Below are positions 60,489-64,000 of a stretch of 64,000 nt of DNA, piece by piece (position 1 is the first letter of the stretch; each line of letters begins with the position of its first letter). Under the pieces are notes generated by a model that searched no databases, was not told where the DNA came from, and was given only the letters and a program-made list of their open reading frames with translations. A program made the translations under genes and the position numbers. Origin of the DNA: Bacteroidia bacterium (GTDB lineage: Bacteria > Bacteroidota > Bacteroidia > B-17B0 > Aurantibacillaceae); NCBI GenBank assembly GCA_022841465.1, contig JALHRL010000003.1, positions 27,571 through 91,570 on the forward strand, written 5' to 3'.

Positions 60489-61445
60489 ATGTGGAAAATT
60501 GATTTAAAAGATACCCGCATTGAGTTACAAAGCACTTACAACCGAATTGAACTGAAAAAAGAAAAACTTCAGAAGGCCAGGCCATTGCCCATATCTGCTT
60601 TATCAAAAATTAAAGAAGCCATTTCTATTGAATGGACCTACAACTCCAACTCTATCGAAGGAAACAGCCTTACCCTACGCGAAACACAAATGGTTTTACA
60701 AGAAGGTATTACGGTTAAAGGAAAACCCCTACGCGAACATTTTGAAGCACACAATCACAATAAAGCAATTGAATTTTTATACAAATTATTAGATACTGAT
60801 AAAAAAATTAAAGCTGCCGATATTTTATCGCTTCATGCGCTTGTATTGCGCAGCATTGAAGATGATTTTGCAGGGCGTTTGCGTTATGGTGCCGTTAGAA
60901 TAAGCGGTGCAAATTTTGTTCCGCCGTCAGCGCATAAAGTACCTGATTTATTTGATGAGCTTATTGCTTTTGTGAACGCTAATCCATTGCAATTAAATGA
61001 TGTTGAATTGGCTACTGTTTTTCATCACAAATTTGTTTGGATACATCCGTTTTTTGATGGAAACGGAAGAACTGTGCGATTAGCCATGAACTTATTTCTA
61101 ATGCAAAAAGGTTATCCGCCCGCCATCATCTTAAAAAATGACCGCAAAAAATACTACGATGCGCTTAATTCAGCTAATAAAGGTAATTACGATAAACTTT
61201 TACTTTTAATAGCACAAGCCATAGAGCGCACCTTAAACATTTACCTGAGTGCATTGCCCGGAAACGATGCAGATTACGACTCTATTCAAAACTTGGTAAA
61301 TGAAGAACGCTTGCCTTATGGCCAGGAATACATTAGTTTGCTTGCCCGCCGTGGAAAAATAGATGCCTACAAAGAAGGCGGAGTTTGGTACACTTCTGAA
61401 AAAGCAGTAAAAAATTACATTCAAAAACGAAAAAGACAACGTTAA
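60489..61445 (+). CDS. Fic family protein (class II) with C-terminal helix-turn-helix-like tail
   Basis: A 318-residue Fic protein, probably an AMP transferase. The inhibitory motif SNSIEG ([S/T]xxxE[G/N]) lies in EWTYNSNSIEGNSLTLRE, and the active site HPFFDGNGRTVR is intact. The C-terminal 50 residues (YGQEYISLLARRGKIDAYKE; VWYTSEKAVKNYIQKRKRQR) resemble a small DNA-binding helix-turn-helix of the excisionase type. Upstream lies a 12-bp inverted repeat in the promoter, so autoregulation is plausible. It is only distantly similar to the Fic protein at 7815-8927 and belongs to a different subfamily. Confidence 0.87.
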   Translation: MWKIDLKDTRIELQSTYNRIELKKEKLQKARPLPISALSKIKEAISIEWTYNSNSIEGNSLTLRETQMVLQEGITVKGKPLREHFEAHNHNKAIEFLYKLLDTDKKIKAADILSLHALVLRSIEDDFAGRLRYGAVRISGANFVPPSAHKVPDLFDELIAFVNANPLQLNDVELATVFHHKFVWIHPFFDGNGRTVRLAMNLFLMQKGYPPAIILKNDRKKYYDALNSANKGNYDKLLLLIAQAIERTLNIYLSALPGNDADYDSIQNLVNEERLPYGQEYISLLARRGKIDAYKEGGVWYTSEKAVKNYIQKRKRQR

Positions 61446-61527
61446 TAACTTCGTTAATTTTTTAATGAAAACACCTTAAAAAAAGCAAGCTTAATTGGTG
61501 ATATTTAATACTTGTAAACTATAAAAA

Positions 61528-64000
61528 ATGGCTCAAAATAAAGTTAAAGTTGGTATTGTTTTTGGCGGACAAAGTAAAGAACGTGAAATATCTTTTGCCG
61601 GTGGCAGAACGGTATACGATAATTTAAACAAATCTATTTTTGAAGCCATTCCTGTTTTTGTTGACAGCTTCGGTAATTTTATAGAATTAAACTGGGAATT
61701 TATTTACAAAGGCACCATTCGCGATTTTTATCCACCGGTTGATTTTTTACCGGCGCAATCGCATTTTCAATATTACGCCGAAAACTTAGGCAACTTAAAC
61801 GAAACGCAACAGGAAGATTTAATAAAATCAATTGGGGGAAAAATAAACGTACACGATTTAAAAAATAAAATTGATTTTGCTTTTTTGTGTTTGCATGGCC
61901 CTTATGGCGAAGATGGCAGAATACAAGGATTATTTGAATACTACAAAATACCCTACAGTGGATCGGGTATACTCCCCTCTTCTATCGGCATAGATAAATC
62001 TGTTCAAAAACAATTAATGGTGGATAAAGGATTTAACAGTCCGAAATTTTTTACCATTAAACGAGAAGATTGGATTAACGGAAATTGTAAATCTGCATTT
62101 ACCGATGCAAAAACTAAAATTGGTTTTCCATGTGTAGTTAAACCGGCTAATCAAGGATCGAGTATTGGTGTTAGCATTTTAAGTGAGGCGAATGAAACAG
62201 AGTTTATGATGGCCGTTGAAAAAGCATTGTTTACTCAATGGATAGATGCTAAAGAATGGAATGCAAAAACAGAAGAGGAAAAAACAAATTTCATAAAAAA
62301 ATTGACCGACATACGTGAAGGTATTGGTATGCCCATGTTAGTGAGTGTTTTTCCGGATAACCAATCGCTCACCGATGAAAAAACAATTTACAACCCCGAT
62401 GAGTTATTGAATTTATTTAATTCAAGCTTTACAAGCGGCGGCATCATGTTACAAAGTTTTGATGGAGAAAGCACCGTGCTTGTAGAAGGTTTTATTGAAG
62501 GAAAAGAATTTAGTTGCATTGTGGTAGAAAACGAAAAAGGTACACCCATTGCATTACCACCAACTGAAATTAGAAAAGGAAAAGAATTATTTGATTACCG
62601 CAGTAAATATTTACCCGGACTATCCCGTAAAATTACACCCATTGATTTACCCGATGAACAAATTGAAGCCATTAGAAAAGATTGTGAGCGTTTGTTTTTG
62701 GAATTAAAATTTGATGTATACGCTCGCATTGACGGGTTTTTGGGGAAAGACGGTAAAATTTACCTCAACGATCCCAATACCACATCCGGCATGATGCCAT
62801 CTTCTTTCTTCTTTCATCAGGCAGCTGAAATTGGTTTAAATCCATCTCAATTTCTAACCTTCATCATTTCAACTTCGTTACGAAAAAGAATAGTTCAGGC
62901 TAAAGGCGATACCGTTTACAAAGAAATTCAATTAAAATTAGAAAACTTAATTCACAAAGAAGCCAATGCTGCGTCCTTTAAAAATAAAGTGGCTGTAATT
63001 TTAGGCGGCTATTCATCAGAAAGACACATTTCTGTTGAAAGTGGCAGAAACGTTTTTGAGAAATTAGCTTCATCAGAAAAATATTTTCCTATTCCTATTT
63101 TTTTAACGGGCAGTAATGAAAAACATGAGTTGTATCAAATACCCATCAATTTACTTTTAAAAGATAATGCAGATGATATTAAAGAAAAAATAGAATTGTA
63201 TAAAGTTCATCCGCTCATAGAAAAAATTAAAAAGCAATGCGCTTCCATTATTGAAAAATATTCTAACAATAGTTTAGCAGCACCCATAGCACACACTTAC
63301 CAAAGTTTGGCCAAAGAAGTAAACGAAGTGTTTATAGCTTTGCATGGCAGACCGGGCGAAGATGGTGCCGTACAAGAAAATTTAGATAAAGTTGGATTAA
63401 GTTACAACGGTTCTAACAAAGAAAGTTCAAGCATCACCATTGACAAATACCGTACCAACGAAATTTTAAAACAACACGGGTATTTGGTTGCGGAACATTT
63501 ATTAATTACCGAACAAGAATGGAATGCCGATAAGAAAAAATTTGAGAGCATTTTACAAAACACCATAAAATACCCTTTTATTGCCAAGCCGGTTGATGAT
63601 GGATGCAGCAGTGCAGTTAAAAAAATAAAAAGCTTTGCAGAGTTTGAAGCATTTGCAAAATTAATGTTCAGAACTACGGAAGAATTAGATAAACAGGCCG
63701 CGGATACATTGCACATCAAAGAGAAAGAAGAGTTCCCTCAAAAACGAGTGATTTTGGTGGAAGAATTAATTAGTAAAAAAGATGCCAAACATTTTTTAGA
63801 AATTACCGGAGGAATGCTTACCAAATACAACAACAAAGGTGAATTAGAATACGAAGTTTTTGAAGCATCGGAAGCATTGGCCGATGGCGATATTTTAAGT
63901 TTGGAAGAAAAATTTTTAGCGGGGCAGGGACAAAATATTACTCCTGCACGTTATGCAAAAAACAAAAACAGCAGAAACAAAGTTAGTGAACAGGTAAAAG
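61528..64000 (+). CDS. double D-alanine-D-alanine ligase-like ATP-grasp protein, cut by the window edge
   Basis: An open frame from ATG at 61528 continues beyond the window (824 codons visible). Two D-Ala-D-Ala-ligase-like modules lie in tandem. The first begins KVGIVFGGQSKEREISFAGG and has FLCLHGPYGEDGRIQG, CVVKPANQGSSIGVS and the metal-binding end YLNDPNTTSGMMPSS. The second starts near residue 490 with AVILGGYSSERHISVESGR, FIALHGRPGEDGAVQE and FIAKPVDDGCSSAVKK. Each would normally be a 300-360 residue ligase joining D-Ala for peptidoglycan. Long double forms occur in Bacteroidota. Whether both halves are active cannot be judged without the rest. Confidence 0.85.
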   Translation, partial: MAQNKVKVGIVFGGQSKEREISFAGGRTVYDNLNKSIFEAIPVFVDSFGNFIELNWEFIYKGTIRDFYPPVDFLPAQSHFQYYAENLGNLNETQQEDLIKSIGGKINVHDLKNKIDFAFLCLHGPYGEDGRIQGLFEYYKIPYSGSGILPSSIGIDKSVQKQLMVDKGFNSPKFFTIKREDWINGNCKSAFTDAKTKIGFPCVVKPANQGSSIGVSILSEANETEFMMAVEKALFTQWIDAKEWNAKTEEEKTNFIKKLTDIREGIGMPMLVSVFPDNQSLTDEKTIYNPDELLNLFNSSFTSGGIMLQSFDGESTVLVEGFIEGKEFSCIVVENEKGTPIALPPTEIRKGKELFDYRSKYLPGLSRKITPIDLPDEQIEAIRKDCERLFLELKFDVYARIDGFLGKDGKIYLNDPNTTSGMMPSSFFFHQAAEIGLNPSQFLTFIISTSLRKRIVQAKGDTVYKEIQLKLENLIHKEANAASFKNKVAVILGGYSSERHISVESGRNVFEKLASSEKYFPIPIFLTGSNEKHELYQIPINLLLKDNADDIKEKIELYKVHPLIEKIKKQCASIIEKYSNNSLAAPIAHTYQSLAKEVNEVFIALHGRPGEDGAVQENLDKVGLSYNGSNKESSSITIDKYRTNEILKQHGYLVAEHLLITEQEWNADKKKFESILQNTIKYPFIAKPVDDGCSSAVKKIKSFAEFEAFAKLMFRTTEELDKQAADTLHIKEKEEFPQKRVILVEELISKKDAKHFLEITGGMLTKYNNKGELEYEVFEASEALADGDILSLEEKFLAGQGQNITPARYAKNKNSRNKVSEQVK

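Overview
The window looks like a chromosomal segment of a low-GC (roughly one-third G+C) member of the Bacteroidota, probably a flavobacterium-like or related free-living lineage. The evidence is consistent: two secreted proteins end in type IX secretion (T9SS) sorting domains; many genes carry the Bacteroidota -7 promoter element TAnnTTTG, several directly at the start codon; the tmRNA tag ends in AMAA; start regions are A-rich rather than Shine-Dalgarno-like; and several families are typical of the phylum (SiaC/DUF1987, winged-helix HTH_34, large AsmA-like proteins, double D-Ala-D-Ala ligase, tricorn-like S41 peptidase).

Layout. 1-7.2 kb: housekeeping genes (alpha/beta hydrolase, pdxJ, CBS protein overlapping a BamA-like outer-membrane protein, a lysine-metabolism-type dehydrogenase, an S41 peptidase). 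7.2-13.6 kb: an accessory patch entered through the tmRNA gene. It holds a duplicated tmRNA 3' end, a Fic protein with palindromic operators in its promoter, a FAD monooxygenase with a CxxC N-terminus, a T9SS-exported beta-propeller protein, a SpoIIE phosphatase remnant, and three related short reading-frame fragments of an unrecognised family. 13.6-18.4 kb: small secreted proteins (NTF2-like, SDR, lipocalin, rhodanese, a beta-lactamase-fold protein without catalytic residues). 18.5-26.8 kb: tricorn-like peptidase, SiaC, AsmA-like protein, NlpC/P60, chalcone-isomerase-like protein.

26.8-33.4 kb: two large SpoIIE-type phosphatases, each with a hairpin spanning its stop codon, a 78-bp tandem repeat at one of these ends, and a pair of paralogous lipoproteins. 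33.6-36.3 kb: tRNA-Cys preceded by two degenerate tRNA-Cys-like copies and followed by a HEPN-domain protein that is a defence candidate. 36.3-39.9 kb: an HTH_34-regulated membrane-protein operon with palindromic operators. 40-47.1 kb: a complete type I restriction-modification locus (hsdR, KilA-N, GxxExxY, hsdM, hsdS). 47.5-64 kb: mainly core genes (MFS transporter, PHP-domain exported protein, RluA, methionine-type aminotransferase, PD40/SPOR protein, MscS, MazG-like, purB, mtaB), a second Fic gene with its own palindromic operator, and a double D-Ala-D-Ala ligase cut by the window edge.

Common themes are phosphoprotein signalling (SiaC plus SpoIIE phosphatases), probable autoregulation of Fic and HTH genes through palindromes overlapping Bacteroidota promoters, and integration or decay next to RNA genes (ssrA, tRNA-Cys). 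Candidates for undescribed biology are the tRNA-Cys-like repeats with hairpin-replaced D arms, the stop-codon hairpins of the phosphatase genes, the three VEATDIFSN-type fragments, and the HEPN protein.
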